A stretch of 64,000 bases of DNA from Rhodopseudomonas palustris HaA2 (GCF_000013365.1 NC_007778.1:3720001-3784000); one strand, 5' to 3'; positions 36,018-45,456 are shown, counted from the stretch's first letter. Numbers and translations: made by a program. The notes: generated by a model not told the origin, from the letters alone.

Positions 36018-36790
36018 CCGAACGCATCCGGCCGCTGCTGAACGCGATTCAGTTCATGACGGTGTTGCCGACGCGGGGAGCCGCGCGCCTCGACGCCGAT
36101 TGGGTGTTGTCCGCAGTCAAGTACTTCCCCCTCGTCGGCGCAATGATCGGCTTCGTCTGCGCCGGCGTGTTGCTGATCGCCTCGACGATCTGGACCGGGA
36201 CTGTGGCCGCCACGCTGGCGATTCTCGCGGGCGTGATCCTCACCGGCGCATTGCACGAAGACGGCGTCGCCGACACCGCCGACGGCTTGTTCGGTGGCCG
36301 CACGCGCGAGCAGCGTCTGCTGATCATCAAGGACAGCCGGATCGGCAGCTACGGCGCGGTGACGCTGGTCGCGAGCCTGCTCCTCCGCATCGTGGTGCTC
36401 GCGAGCCTGCCCCCCTGGCTCGGCGCAGCCGCATTGGTGGCCGGCCACAGCCTCGGTCGCGCCGGCATCGTGCTGGTGATGTCGGTGCTGCCCTATGCTG
36501 GCAACGTCGCGACCGCCAAGCTGAACTACCCGACGCAGCGGATCGGCACCGCCGACGCCATCGTGGCCGCGGCGTTCACGGCGCTGGGGATGATGTGGCT
36601 GGTGATCGGCGATGCCGGTGCGGCGGCCTGCGGGCTGGCGGGCGCCGTGATCGCGGGGCTGCTACCTGCTCTGGCGGCGCATCGTCTGCTCGGCGGCTAT
36701 GTCGGCGACGTACTCGGCGCGACCGAACAACTCGCCCAGATCGGACTGTTGCTCGGCGTCGCGGCGATTGCAGGCGGGAGTCAGATCTGA
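36014..36790 (+). CDS. cobS: adenosylcobinamide-GDP ribazoletransferase CobS (cobalamin synthase)
   Basis: 258-aa inner-membrane enzyme that joins adenosylcobinamide-GDP to alpha-ribazole(-phosphate). It starts at GTG 36014 overlapping the cobT stop (GTGA). The CobS motif LTGALHEDGVADTADGLFGGRTREQRLLIIKDSRIGSYG region is intact (HEDGxADxxDG metal site), with about six membrane helices around it. The last 10 bp overlap the convergent phosphatase gene. It completes the nucleotide-loop assembly pair with cobT. Confidence 0.95.
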   Translation: MTERIRPLLNAIQFMTVLPTRGAARLDADWVLSAVKYFPLVGAMIGFVCAGVLLIASTIWTGTVAATLAILAGVILTGALHEDGVADTADGLFGGRTREQRLLIIKDSRIGSYGAVTLVASLLLRIVVLASLPPWLGAAALVAGHSLGRAGIVLVMSVLPYAGNVATAKLNYPTQRIGTADAIVAAAFTALGMMWLVIGDAGAAACGLAGAVIAGLLPALAAHRLLGGYVGDVLGATEQLAQIGLLLGVAAIAGGSQI

Positions 36791-37374
36791 TGCGCCGGAC
36801 CATCGCGCCAGTCGAGCCGCAAGCAGAACGGCGCGGCGTCGCCGTCATACTCGACTCCCCGCCCGATGTGCTCGATCGCCTCGACCATGCGACCGTTGCG
36901 CGCGAGAATGTCATCCGCAATCGCCACCATCAGCCGGTTCGGCGTCGCCACCGGCGAACAGCGGCGCAATTCCTCGGCGATCGCGTGCTCGTCGCCCGGC
37001 GCGCGCGCGCAGGCGATGATATAGGCCGCGGCCGGCGAGCGGCTGACGCCCATCCAGCAATGCACCAGAACGTCCTGACCGCTTTCACAGCCGTGCGCGA
37101 ATTCGATGATGCTGCGCACGATCGCATCATCCGGCGCGACATGGACGGAGCCGGTCTCGACGACGTCGTTGAAAGCGAGGATCAGCCGTTGTTCGGGCAG
37201 CCAGGCCTCGTTGAAGACGACTCGCTGCCACGGCGCCATCAAGGACAGCGACCGCGCCGGCCGCAGCCGCGCGACGAGATCCTGAGCATGGCTGAGGGCG
37301 CTGACGATGATCACGCCGGCGTCGTATCGCCGACGCGGCGTCTGCGTCAAGCCGGCTTCGCGTTGCATCGCCAT
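36781..37374 (-). CDS. dual-specificity/tyrosine phosphatase-like protein
   Basis: 197-aa protein with the cysteine phosphatase loop [11 protein letters not shown] (Cys106, Arg112) and an upstream general-acid region (AFNDVVET). This is the DSP/PTP fold annotated in alphaproteobacteria as protein tyrosine phosphatase. ATG 37374 (MAMQREAG) is chosen so that it does not overlap cobQ; the frame goes on to 37425. It lies inverted between cobS and cobQ and overlaps the cobS 3' end by 10 bp. Substrate unknown; a phosphatase acting on a small phosphorylated compound is also possible. Confidence 0.8.
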   Translation of the reverse strand: MAMQREAGLTQTPRRRYDAGVIIVSALSHAQDLVARLRPARSLSLMAPWQRVVFNEAWLPEQRLILAFNDVVETGSVHVAPDDAIVRSIIEFAHGCESGQDVLVHCWMGVSRSPAAAYIIACARAPGDEHAIAEELRRCSPVATPNRLMVAIADDILARNGRMVEAIEHIGRGVEYDGDAAPFCLRLDWRDGPAHQI

Positions 37375-37415
37375 TCGTCCGCCCGCTCCTGCTTCCCCTC
37401 CTATCGAGTTTCCCG

Positions 37416-38993
37416 ATGACCACACCCGACGTCGATGAGTTGATCTCCCGCATCCATTTCACGCCGCGCGCGACCGCAGGTCCGCGGCGCGCCCGCGCGC
37501 TGATGATCCAGGGCACCAGCAGCGACGTCGGCAAGAGCATGGTGGTCGCCGGCCTGTGCCGCGCCTACAGCCGCCGCGGGCTCGTGGTGCGTCCGTTCAA
37601 GGCGCAGAACATGAGCAACAACGCGGCGGTCGCCGACGATCCCGATCTGCCGCCCGGCCCCGACGGCGAGGCCGCGCGCGGCGAGATCGGCCGCGCCCAG
37701 GCGCTGCAGGCGCGCGCGTGCCGCACGACGCCGTCGATCCACATGAACCCGGTGCTGCTCAAGCCGCAGACCGAGATCGGCGCGCAGGTGGTGCTGCGCG
37801 GCCGCGTGCTCGGCAATTGTCCGGCGCGGATCTATCACCACATGCGGCAGCGGCTGATCCCCGCGGTGCTCGACAGTTTCGAGCGGCTGGCCGACGAGGC
37901 CGACCTCGTGCTGGTGGAAGGCGCCGGCAGCGGCGCCGAGGTGTATCTGCGCGCCTCCGACATCACCAATATGCGTTTCGCCGAAGCCGCCGATCTGCCA
38001 GTCGTGTTCCTGTCCGACATCGACCGCGGCGGCACGATGGCGGCGCTGGTCGGCAGCTACGTGCTGCTGAACGACGGCGATCGCGCCCGCGTCGCCGGCT
38101 ATCTGATCAACAAATTCCGCGGCGACTTCTCACTGTTCGAGCCCGGCTGCCGCACCATCACCGAGCAGACCGGCTGGCCGTTTCTCGGCGTGCTGCGCTG
38201 GTTTCCGGGCGCCGACCGATTGCCGGCGGAAGACTCGCTGGCGCTGGAGCGGGCGGCGGCCGCGAGCCGCGGCCGGATCAGGATCGCGGTGCCGCGGCTG
38301 CAGCGCGTGGCGAATTTCGACGATCTCGATCCGCTGGCGGCCGAGCCCGACGTCGATCTGCGCTGGATCCAGCCCGGCTCGCCGATCCCCGGCGACGTCG
38401 ACGTCGTGGTGCTGCCCGGCTCGAAAGCGACGCGCACCGAACTCGATCTGATCCGGCGCGAAGGCTGGGATATCGATATCCTGGCGCATGTCCGCCGCGG
38501 CGGTCGCGTCGTCGGCCTGTGCGCGGGCTTCCAGATGCTGGGACGGGTCGTCCGCGACCCGAGGGGCATCGAGGGACCGCCCGGTGAAACGCCTGGCTTG
38601 GGTCTGCTCGATGTCGAGACGGAAATTTCGGACGACAAGCGGCTGATCGAAATCGAAGCCGTCGACCTCAACGGCGGCTGTCGCGTCACCGGTTACGAGA
38701 TGCACATGGGCCGGACTACCGGAGCCGGTCTGGCGCGGCCGTGGTTGCTGCTCGACGACGGGCGCGACGAATCACGACCGGAGGGTGCGGTGTCGGCGGA
38801 CGGCCGCGTCATGGGCGCCTATCTGCACGGCCTGTTCGTCGGCGACGCGTTTCGCTCGGCCTGGCTCGGCGAACTCGGTGCGGCGAGGTCCGGCCTCGAC
38901 TTCGAGCGCCGCATCGAAGACGCGCTCGACGCGCTCGCCGACCATTGCGAAGACAATCTCGATCTCGACGCGCTGCTGGCGCTGGCGCGCTAG
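37416..38993 (+). CDS. cobQ: cobyric acid synthase CobQ
   Basis: 525-aa glutamine-dependent amidotransferase that amidates carboxyls b, d, e and g of adenosylcobyrinate a,c-diamide. The N-terminal synthetase domain has the P-loop GTSSDVGKS at 33-41 and [10 protein letters not shown]. The C-terminal class I glutaminase domain has Cys369 in [10 protein letters not shown] and the His in GAYLHGLF. Length is typical. It lies 40 bp from the start of the divergent phosphatase and so has its own promoter or depends on cobT-cobS read-through. Confidence 0.95.
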   Translation: MTTPDVDELISRIHFTPRATAGPRRARALMIQGTSSDVGKSMVVAGLCRAYSRRGLVVRPFKAQNMSNNAAVADDPDLPPGPDGEAARGEIGRAQALQARACRTTPSIHMNPVLLKPQTEIGAQVVLRGRVLGNCPARIYHHMRQRLIPAVLDSFERLADEADLVLVEGAGSGAEVYLRASDITNMRFAEAADLPVVFLSDIDRGGTMAALVGSYVLLNDGDRARVAGYLINKFRGDFSLFEPGCRTITEQTGWPFLGVLRWFPGADRLPAEDSLALERAAAASRGRIRIAVPRLQRVANFDDLDPLAAEPDVDLRWIQPGSPIPGDVDVVVLPGSKATRTELDLIRREGWDIDILAHVRRGGRVVGLCAGFQMLGRVVRDPRGIEGPPGETPGLGLLDVETEISDDKRLIEIEAVDLNGGCRVTGYEMHMGRTTGAGLARPWLLLDDGRDESRPEGAVSADGRVMGAYLHGLFVGDAFRSAWLGELGAARSGLDFERRIEDALDALADHCEDNLDLDALLALAR

Positions 38994-39080
38994 CGACGGA
39001 GGATTGCCGCGTAGCGCGCCGATGCCACGCGGCGCCTGCGATCGATCGATGACCTTGCGCGACGCGTCCGCGCCGGCGAT

Positions 39081-39617
39081 TCAGAGATGCATCACGCCGA
39101 GACCGATCCGCTCGTGGTTGGTCTCGGGCAGAAACGCCGATTCTCCATAGGCGGCTACGACCACCCAATGCCCGTCGGCGATGATGACGACCTTCACCTT
39201 CAGGCTGCTGTCGCCGGGAACGGTGGGAATCAGTCCGCTCAGCGCCTCGAGACCGGCGTGGATCAGCGCGTGCGTGGCTCCGGATCGATCCTCGATGGTG
39301 CCGTGTTTCAGCGCCGCATTGAGAATGCTGCGTGGAAACGTCTTGTTGATCTCGGTCTTGCGACCGCTCACCCAGGTCACCGAGAACTTGTAGTTCGTCT
39401 CTTTCGATATTTTCGCCTTGAAGCTGGCTTCCTCTTCTTCAGAGGTCATCGCGAGCATAATCGCCACCTTGCCGATCCGATCGGCACTGAGCTCCAATTG
39501 CAACGGCTTGTTCCTTTGTATCGTGGCGTACAATTCGGCGCGAACCTGACACCGGGCCGGACCGCCGTCAAGTAAGTACGAGCGGTCCGCGCACGGCAGA
39601 AACGCCGTGACACACAC
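39081..39617 (-). CDS. hypothetical protein
   Basis: 178-aa open frame that I do not recognise. It starts at GTG 39617 without a clear ribosome site, so the true N-terminus could be shorter. The composition is mixed (SEEEEASFKAKISKETNYKFSVTWVSGRKTEINKTFP, KVKVVIIADGHWVVVAAYGES), compatible with a small soluble alpha/beta domain. No membrane helix or motif is visible. It sits alone between cobQ and bioY in the opposite direction to cobQ. Codon use looks like genuine coding sequence. Confidence 0.5.
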   Translation of the reverse strand: MCVTAFLPCADRSYLLDGGPARCQVRAELYATIQRNKPLQLELSADRIGKVAIMLAMTSEEEEASFKAKISKETNYKFSVTWVSGRKTEINKTFPRSILNAALKHGTIEDRSGATHALIHAGLEALSGLIPTVPGDSSLKVKVVIIADGHWVVVAAYGESAFLPETNHERIGLGVMHL

Positions 39618-39756
39618 GATATATTGGACGGATGAACTTCCGTTGTGGTTACTCGGTTTGATACATGTCTAATCGCCTCCGATCCGCTTGCAGGCCGTGC
39701 AAATCACACGCGCTCATTGCGCGACGCCGGTCATCGAGGCCTCGCCGAGGCCGGAA

Positions 39757-40335
39757 TCAGAGCCTCGGCAAAGTCAGCATCGCCTCGACCCGCTGCACGA
39801 TCAGGACGGTGAGCACGGCCTTGATCAGATCGCCCGGCAAGAACGCCAGCGAGCCCAACATCACCGTCGCGACGTTGATGTGACTGACCGCTGCGAGCCA
39901 CAGAATGCCGCCGAGGTGAAGAACGATGATCCCTCCGAAGATCGTCGCCGCCAGATAGGCGATCCCGCGCCACAATGGCCGCTGCAACGCCTCGGCACGC
40001 ATCGCCAGGAAGCCGACGGCATAGGCCGCCGGCGCCCAGGCGAGCAGATAGCCGACGGTGGGACCGGCGAACACCGCCAGTCCGCCGCGACCGCCGGCCA
40101 GGACCGGCAGGCCCGCAGCGACCAGCGCCAGCACCGTGAGGCAGGCGAGCGCCCCGCGTTTCGGCCCGAACATCAGACCGACCAACATCACGCCCAACGA
40201 CTGCAGCGTGATCGGCACCGGCAACACGCCGACGACGATCGGCGGAATGGCTCCGAGCGCCATGATCAGGCCGGCGCCGAGGCCGACCAGGGCGAGATCG
40301 CGGGTGCCGAAACGCGCGGCGGATTGTGACATCAT
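39757..40335 (-). CDS. bioY: biotin ECF transporter S component BioY
   Basis: 192-aa membrane protein with about six helices, the substrate-binding S component for biotin. The family block GAIPPIVVGVLPVPITLQSLGVMLVGLMFGPKRGAL and GRGGLAVFAGPTVGYLLAW are clear. The ATG at 40335 overlaps the bioN stop by 4 bp. Last gene of bioM-bioN-bioY, directly downstream of the biotin-dependent malonate decarboxylase genes. Confidence 0.95.
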   Translation of the reverse strand: MMSQSAARFGTRDLALVGLGAGLIMALGAIPPIVVGVLPVPITLQSLGVMLVGLMFGPKRGALACLTVLALVAAGLPVLAGGRGGLAVFAGPTVGYLLAWAPAAYAVGFLAMRAEALQRPLWRGIAYLAATIFGGIIVLHLGGILWLAAVSHINVATVMLGSLAFLPGDLIKAVLTVLIVQRVEAMLTLPRL

Positions 40336-41081
40336 GGTGCAGTGTCTCCTCTCTTGCCGCCCCCGACCTCGAGAGCCGAAACGTCGTAGGGCACGGCGCC
40401 ACACGCGCGACGCGCTGCGCGACGCTGCGCACGGCTCTCGGCCGACGCCGCCACGGCCACCGGCTGCCGGCCTTGACGCGGCGGCGGACCACGCAGGTCG
40501 ATCGCGTCGGCCAGATCCTGCGCGCGCAGGATGATCTTGACGACCAGCGGCACCGCCAGCGCGACGATCGAACGATCCAGTCCCCGCACCCGCTGGGCCT
40601 CACGGATCGCGGCGATTTCGTCCAGGATCAGCGGCACGAACCGGATCGCCAGGGTCAGCGTCAAGCCGGCCCGCTCGGCATCGAGCAGCCCGATCCATTG
40701 CAGCGGACGCAGCGCCGTTTCGATCGCGGCCGTCATCGCCGGCACCGTCGAACTCGTCGTTACCGCCTGGGCAAATCCGATCAGGATCATCAGTCGCGTG
40801 GTGACGGCGGCGGCGGACGCGAGACCATGGCTCCAGTAGTCGAACAGTCCGATGCATCCGACGATGATCGTCGTCCCCTTGAGCCCCGCCCACAGCGCGC
40901 GGGGCGAGGCGCCGGTCAGCATCAACGCGCAGGCGGCCGAAGCGACGCCGCACGCCAGCATCCACGGTCTGTCGATGAAGGCGACGCTTGCACCCAGGAG
41001 TGCGAGCAACGCGAGCTTCCAGCCGACCGGAACGGCGACGAGCGGCGCCGAGGCGCCCCAGCGTCGCACAGCACCGATCAT
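40332..41081 (-). CDS. bioN: biotin transporter transmembrane component BioN (EcfT)
   Basis: 249-aa EcfT-type membrane protein that couples the ATPase to BioY. Helices lie in the N-terminal 110 residues, and the cytoplasmic coupling helices carry the Ala-Arg-Gly type motifs AQRVRGLD and ADAIDLRG. ATG 41081 overlaps the bioM stop (ATGA); GTG 41087 is the alternative. It is longer at the C-terminus than many EcfT proteins, with an Arg/Ala-rich tail. Confidence 0.92.
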   Translation of the reverse strand: MIGAVRRWGASAPLVAVPVGWKLALLALLGASVAFIDRPWMLACGVASAACALMLTGASPRALWAGLKGTTIIVGCIGLFDYWSHGLASAAAVTTRLMILIGFAQAVTTSSTVPAMTAAIETALRPLQWIGLLDAERAGLTLTLAIRFVPLILDEIAAIREAQRVRGLDRSIVALAVPLVVKIILRAQDLADAIDLRGPPPRQGRQPVAVAASAESRAQRRAARRACGAVPYDVSALEVGGGKRGDTAP

Positions 41082-41848
41082 CGGCACAGCTCCCGGTAGC
41101 GCGCGATGGCCTCCGCCGGCGCCGCATCGACGACGACGCGCCCGGACTCGATCACCAGCACGCGGTCGAAATCCTCGACCAATTCAAGATCGTGGGTCGC
41201 GACGATCGCCTGTTCTGACATCCCGGCCAGCAGCCTGCGAAACCGATTGCGGTTGGCGAGATCGAGCTGCGACGTCGGCTCGTCGAACAGGATAGTCGGC
41301 GGTTCGCGCGTCAGCACGCCGGCCAAGGCGACGAGTTGCCGCTCGCCGCCCGACAATTCATGAACCCTTCGCGCCGCCAGATCGCCGATGCCGAGCCGGT
41401 CCAGACTAGCCGCGATCCGCGCGGACACCATCTGACGCGACAGGCCCCTCGCCTTCAGGCCGAAGGCGAGATCTTCGTGGACGATCGGATACACGATCTG
41501 GTTGTCGGGCGTCTGGAACAGAAAGCCCATGCGGTCGCGCACCGCGACGCAGTCGTGATGCGGATCGAGGCCACCGACCGTTACCCGCCCCTGCGACGGA
41601 GCGATCAGTCCGATCATCATCCGCAGCAATGTCGACTTGCCGGATCCGTTTTGCCCGAGGATGCCGATCCGGGCCTCGTCGATGCGAAAATCGACTCGGC
41701 GAAGAACCTCGCGCCCGTCGCGAGCCAAACGCACGTCGGAGAACACGATCGCCTGGGCGCCCGGCGTCGTCGACATCGGGGCTCGCCGCGCGAGCGCGTC
41801 CGCGCCAGATCGACCGACCTCGCAGTGAGCCGTTGAAGTGATACCCAT
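41078..41848 (-). CDS. bioM: biotin transporter ATPase BioM (EcfA)
   Basis: 256-aa ABC ATPase with Walker A GQNGSGKST (65-73), Q-loop FLFQTPDNQIV (a typical ECF ATPase form), signature LSGGERQ, Walker B TILFDEPTSQLD and the H-loop ATHDLE. ATG 41848 has GAGG six bases upstream; ATG 41776 is the alternative. It is 101 bp downstream of madM on the same strand with a hairpin between, so it may be partly cotranscribed with the malonate decarboxylase genes whose BCCP needs biotin. Confidence 0.93.
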   Translation of the reverse strand: MGITSTAHCEVGRSGADALARRAPMSTTPGAQAIVFSDVRLARDGREVLRRVDFRIDEARIGILGQNGSGKSTLLRMMIGLIAPSQGRVTVGGLDPHHDCVAVRDRMGFLFQTPDNQIVYPIVHEDLAFGLKARGLSRQMVSARIAASLDRLGIGDLAARRVHELSGGERQLVALAGVLTREPPTILFDEPTSQLDLANRNRFRRLLAGMSEQAIVATHDLELVEDFDRVLVIESGRVVVDAAPAEAIARYRELCR

Positions 41849-41899
41849 GGCAACCTCAAGAGCAGCGACGGCTTTCGCCGCAAGTCCTACTGGGCGAAC

Positions 41900-41926
41900 G
41901 GCCGCGGCGAACGCATCGCCACGGCC
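41900..41926 (-). terminator. hairpin between madM and bioM
   Basis: On the minus strand GGCCGTGGCG and CGCCGCGGCC pair over 10 bp (one G-U) around a 7-base loop, 24 bp past the madM stop. No U tract follows, so it may be a weak terminator or an mRNA processing/stability structure separating mad and bio segments. Confidence 0.4.
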
Positions 41927-41949
41927 GATCTTGTCGTCAGTACGTCAGA

Positions 41950-42714
41950 TCAGCCGAAGATGGCCTTCATGACGAGGTAGAGGATCGATGGACACACCAG
42001 GCAGCCGAAGCCGGTGTAGAACGTCGCCGTCAAGGCACCGTAGGGCACCAGGCGAACGTCGGTGGCGGCCAGACCCGCGGCGGTGCCGCTGGTGGTGCCC
42101 ATCAGACCGCCATAGACCATCGCGGCGGCCGGATTGGTCAGGCCGAACGGCTTGGCCAGGAACGGCGTCAGGATCATCACCGCGATCGACTTGACGACCC
42201 CGGCGGCGATCGACAGCGCGATCACATCCGAGGTCGCGCCGAGCGCCGAACCGGTCACCGGGCCGACGATGAAGGTCACCGAGCCGGCACCGATCGTGGT
42301 GAGCGAGACGGTGTCACGATAGCCGAACGCATAGGCGACGCCGACACCGACGATGAACGCCAGCACGGTGCCGATGACCAGCGCCAGAACGCCGCCGAGG
42401 CCGGCCTTCTTCAGCTCTTCGAGGCGCACGCCGAAGGCGGTCGACACGATGCAGAAGTCGCGCAGCATCGCGCCGCCCATCAGGGCGAAGCCGGCGAACA
42501 CCGAGATGTCGGCGATGCCCCTCTTGCCGCCGGTGCTGATGCCGCCGTAATAGGCCAGCGCCAGACCGATGATGATCGCCACCGCCGAACCGTGGATGCG
42601 GTTCTTGGTGACGTGTTTGGAGAACGCGTAGCACAGCCAGGTCAGCAGGCCGACCAGAACGAAGGCGAAGATCAGCTGACGCGGGCCGATCAGGTCATTG
42701 ATGAAATGTGTCAT
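41950..42714 (-). CDS. madM: malonate transporter subunit MadM
   Basis: 254-aa inner-membrane protein with about eight helices, the large subunit of the two-protein MadL/MadM malonate importer. Recognised stretches are YYGGISTGGKRGIADISVFAGFALMGGAMLRDFCIVSTAFG and GPVTGSALGATSDVIALSIAAGVVKS. ATG 42714 has AGGAG eight bases upstream. It is the last mad gene, 14 bp after madL. Confidence 0.94.
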   Translation of the reverse strand: MTHFINDLIGPRQLIFAFVLVGLLTWLCYAFSKHVTKNRIHGSAVAIIIGLALAYYGGISTGGKRGIADISVFAGFALMGGAMLRDFCIVSTAFGVRLEELKKAGLGGVLALVIGTVLAFIVGVGVAYAFGYRDTVSLTTIGAGSVTFIVGPVTGSALGATSDVIALSIAAGVVKSIAVMILTPFLAKPFGLTNPAAAMVYGGLMGTTSGTAAGLAATDVRLVPYGALTATFYTGFGCLVCPSILYLVMKAIFG

Positions 42715-42728
42715 GTCATTGCTCCTGA

Positions 42729-43154
42729 TCAAGCTGCCTTAGCGGGCTTTGCTGCCGATTCCGTCGGCGCGGCGGCTTCATCGCCGAACGACGATGTCTT
42801 CGATCCGGCGAGGATCGACAGCGGCCGGATCAACGCGAAGCAGATCACGACCGACGCCAATCCAGCGATGAACGCGATCCATCCACCCGACATCGCCGCG
42901 GCGACGTTCTGAGTGGCGGCCATTGCGATCACGACCGGAATGTACATTGCGTTCCAGAACATGATGCCGTCTTCCGACGCCTTCGGAAACCAGCCCATCT
43001 TCTTGAACCAGGGCGTCGTGAACACCAGCAACAGCATGGCGAAACCGACACCGCCGATATCCCCGGGAATGCCCAGCGCCAAGCCGAGGCCGAGGCCTAT
43101 CGACGTGCCGATGAACATGCAGAGACCGAGGACCATCACACCATAGATGACCAT
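42729..43154 (-). CDS. madL: malonate transporter subunit MadL
   Basis: 141-aa inner-membrane protein with about four helices (VIYGVMVLGLCMFIGTSIGLGLGLALG, FWNAMYIPVVIAMAATQNVAAAMSGG). It is the small partner of MadM in Na+-coupled malonate uptake in Malonomonas-type clusters. The C-terminus is a polar Ala/Lys tail. A 168-bp spacer without a gene separates it from madF upstream. Confidence 0.93.
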   Translation of the reverse strand: MVIYGVMVLGLCMFIGTSIGLGLGLALGIPGDIGGVGFAMLLLVFTTPWFKKMGWFPKASEDGIMFWNAMYIPVVIAMAATQNVAAAMSGGWIAFIAGLASVVICFALIRPLSILAGSKTSSFGDEAAAPTESAAKPAKAA

Positions 43155-43322
43155 TTCAATTACTCCCCCACACTGAGTGCGGCCGATCGAGCCAGTGCGT
43201 CGGTCACGATCTCAGGTTAAGCTTCAGCATTCACGCGCGAGCCAACTCGTGCGTGTCGGATGGAACGTATTGCTGCCGAGGCGGCGGCCTGCGCGATGCA
43301 GACCGACGCCCCGGCAGTTCGC

Positions 43323-43532
43323 TTACTCGACGACGACGATCAGGGCGCCGGGTTTAACCCTGTCACCGACGGCGACTGCGATCGATTTGACGGTGCCGTC
43401 GATCGGACAGACCAACGGGCTCTTCATCTTCATGGCTTCCAACACCGCGACGGGCGTACCCGACTTGATCACGTCGCCGACGGCGACTGCGATCGACTCG
43501 ACCTTGCTCGGCATTTTCGCTTTCAGATCCAT
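43323..43532 (-). CDS. madF: biotin carboxyl carrier protein MadF of malonate decarboxylase
   Basis: 69-aa protein that is nothing but a biotinyl domain: the biotin Lys35 is in VLEAMKMKSP and the hairpin halves flank it. It carries the carboxyl group from the MadC/MadD transferase to the membrane decarboxylase MadB. It is unusually short, without the Pro/Ala linker common in other BCCPs. The two halves are nearly repeated (VESIAVAVGDVIKSG and VKSIAVAVGDRVKPG). ATG 43532 has AGGAG eight bases upstream. Confidence 0.94.
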   Translation of the reverse strand: MDLKAKMPSKVESIAVAVGDVIKSGTPVAVLEAMKMKSPLVCPIDGTVKSIAVAVGDRVKPGALIVVVE

Positions 43533-43533
43533 T

Positions 43534-44268
43534 TCAATTCTCCTCAGTGGTGATGAGCTCGTCCGATCTGAACGAGCATTCGGATTGGTCCAGGGCGCGC
43601 ATGACGGTCGCCTTGTCCAGCAGATGGACGCCATCGATGCCGCGGCCGAGGACCGTGGCTGTTGACGACATCAGTTCGTCGAGCTTGATGCCGAGACCAT
43701 TCGGCAACGTCACTTCGACGTCGAACTTGCGACCGTGTTCGATGCGCAGGTGTGCGACACCGGCGTGCAGAGATCGAAGCGCGGCGCAATTTCTCGGGCG
43801 CACGACAGCGTCGACGTCCGAAGTCGATTCCAGATAAGGCAGCCCTGTCAGCACCTGCAGCGCGGCCGAGCCGAACAGGCCGACCACGATGCCGAGCGAG
43901 TCGCACAGCCCGCGTAGCGCCAGCAGCGCGGCGGCCGCCTCGAAGCGCGCCGGCCGCAACCGCGCCGCCACGTCGTAGGGCGAATGCGCCCGACCGATGC
44001 GGCTCGGCGGCAATGCGAACGACGCACGGACCCGCACGCCGTCGTAGCGGAACGGAAACGACACACCGAGCTGGACGTAGCCGTCCGGCAACGGCCCCTT
44101 CGGCGCACAGACGATGCCGGGTATCGCCTCGGCGGCGAACGTCCGGTGCACCATCGCTTCGAGGTCCGGCAGCCTGAACGGCGCGGGCAATCCGCGACAG
44201 ACGGTCTCGGCGGAACGAAGTCGTTCCTCGACCGAGAACTCCACCATGGTATGTCGTCGTCCCAACAT
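43534..44268 (-). CDS. madK: phosphoribosyl-dephospho-CoA (holo-ACP) transferase MadK
   Basis: 244-aa MdcG/MadK-like nucleotidyltransferase that attaches 2'-(5''-triphosphoribosyl)-3'-dephospho-CoA to the serine of the ACP MadE. The polymerase-beta-type site is GSAALQ...TSDVDAVV (Gly-Ser and two Asp) around residues 130-155. ATG 44268 has GAGGACG just upstream; the frame continues to a TTG at 44334. It ends 1 bp before the madF start. Confidence 0.85.
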   Translation of the reverse strand: MLGRRHTMVEFSVEERLRSAETVCRGLPAPFRLPDLEAMVHRTFAAEAIPGIVCAPKGPLPDGYVQLGVSFPFRYDGVRVRASFALPPSRIGRAHSPYDVAARLRPARFEAAAALLALRGLCDSLGIVVGLFGSAALQVLTGLPYLESTSDVDAVVRPRNCAALRSLHAGVAHLRIEHGRKFDVEVTLPNGLGIKLDELMSSTATVLGRGIDGVHLLDKATVMRALDQSECSFRSDELITTEEN

Positions 44269-44335
44269 CGTCCTCAACTCCGTCGCGATCGTCACAGCGA
44301 CCGCGCATGAACCGGCTCCTCGCCGGCCGCTCAAC

Positions 44336-45433
44336 TCAGCGCTTCTTGGCCCAGACCGGATCGGTCTTGGAGGTCGACTGGACGTCCAGCTGGGCTTTGA
44401 CCAGATCGTCGAAGGCCTGCGTCTTCACAGGGCCGGTGATACGTAGTCGTACGGGGTCGATCGTCTCGGCACCGGCTCCGGGCACCAGGCGCAGCTCAGT
44501 GGCATCGCACGAGGTCTGAAGATTCCGTGAAACTCTCACCACGCGGCTCTTGATACGAAGAATGGTGCGCGCGGCACGCTCGATAGTCTCGTGCGAGGCG
44601 ACGGGCGTCTTCTCGACGACGATTTCGTATTCCGGATAGGTGCGTCGTCGACGATAGGTGATGATCTTCCCCGCCGGATCGCAGACGTGGCCCGTTTCGG
44701 AGATCGGGAAACTGTCGCCCATCGGCAGCCCGCCGACCACCAATTCGCAAAACCCCTCGCCCGCCGGCGACGGCACCAACGACAGGTCGTCGCGCATCGG
44801 CTTGCCGTCGAGCGTCAGCCAGCCGAATTCCTGGCAGCCGTAGAGATCGTGGACTTGGTAGTTCTGCACGGCGACCTCGGCGATCAGCTCGAGATCGAGC
44901 GGCGTGCCGGCCACCACGATCCGACAGCTCGGCGGCAGATCGGCGGCGAGGCCGAGTTGCTTGGCCTCGGCAAGGCTCGCGCGAATGAACGACGACTCGC
45001 CGAGCACGATCTGCGGACGCTCGCGACAGAACGCGGTGATGAAAGCCGCCCGGCTCGAGCGCTCGAGGAAGAACCATTCGATGCCGCAGCGATCGAGGGC
45101 TTCTTTCGAAAACACGTTCACCAGCGGTGGATAGGTCACGAACATCCGGTCGCCCGGTTTCGCGCCGATCGCCGCCATCACCCGACGCGTCGCTTCGCAA
45201 CGCGCCTCGATCTCGCTGTGTGCGACGCCGACGATGTTCTGGAACGCGGACGATCCGGTCGTGAACGTCACGTAAGCGAGGTTGAAGGGGGTGTGGATTT
45301 CTTCGATCACGTGCGCCGCTGTCGGACCGGAGATGCCTTTCGCCGTGAGGTTGCGGCGGGGCATTTCGGCAAGTGTCGGCGCCGTGCTGAAGCTGTCAGC
45401 CGCGGCTTCGTAGCGATCAAGTGCGTCGGACAT
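44336..45433 (-). CDS. madH: acetate:ACP-SH ligase MadH
   Basis: 365-aa protein of the MadH type, distantly like AMP-forming ligases (TFTTGSSAFQNIVG, VVAGTPLDLELIAEVA, LYGCQEFGWLTLDG). In the Malonomonas system it acetylates the thiol of MadE's prosthetic group with acetate and ATP, making the active acetyl-ACP that exchanges acetyl for malonyl. ATG 45433 (MSDALDRY) has GGGGGAG upstream; the frame extends to 45460 over the madD end. Confidence 0.88.
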   Translation of the reverse strand: MSDALDRYEAAADSFSTAPTLAEMPRRNLTAKGISGPTAAHVIEEIHTPFNLAYVTFTTGSSAFQNIVGVAHSEIEARCEATRRVMAAIGAKPGDRMFVTYPPLVNVFSKEALDRCGIEWFFLERSSRAAFITAFCRERPQIVLGESSFIRASLAEAKQLGLAADLPPSCRIVVAGTPLDLELIAEVAVQNYQVHDLYGCQEFGWLTLDGKPMRDDLSLVPSPAGEGFCELVVGGLPMGDSFPISETGHVCDPAGKIITYRRRRTYPEYEIVVEKTPVASHETIERAARTILRIKSRVVRVSRNLQTSCDATELRLVPGAGAETIDPVRLRITGPVKTQAFDDLVKAQLDVQSTSKTDPVWAKKR

Positions 45434-45456
45434 GAAACCCACTCCCCCTTCAGCTC

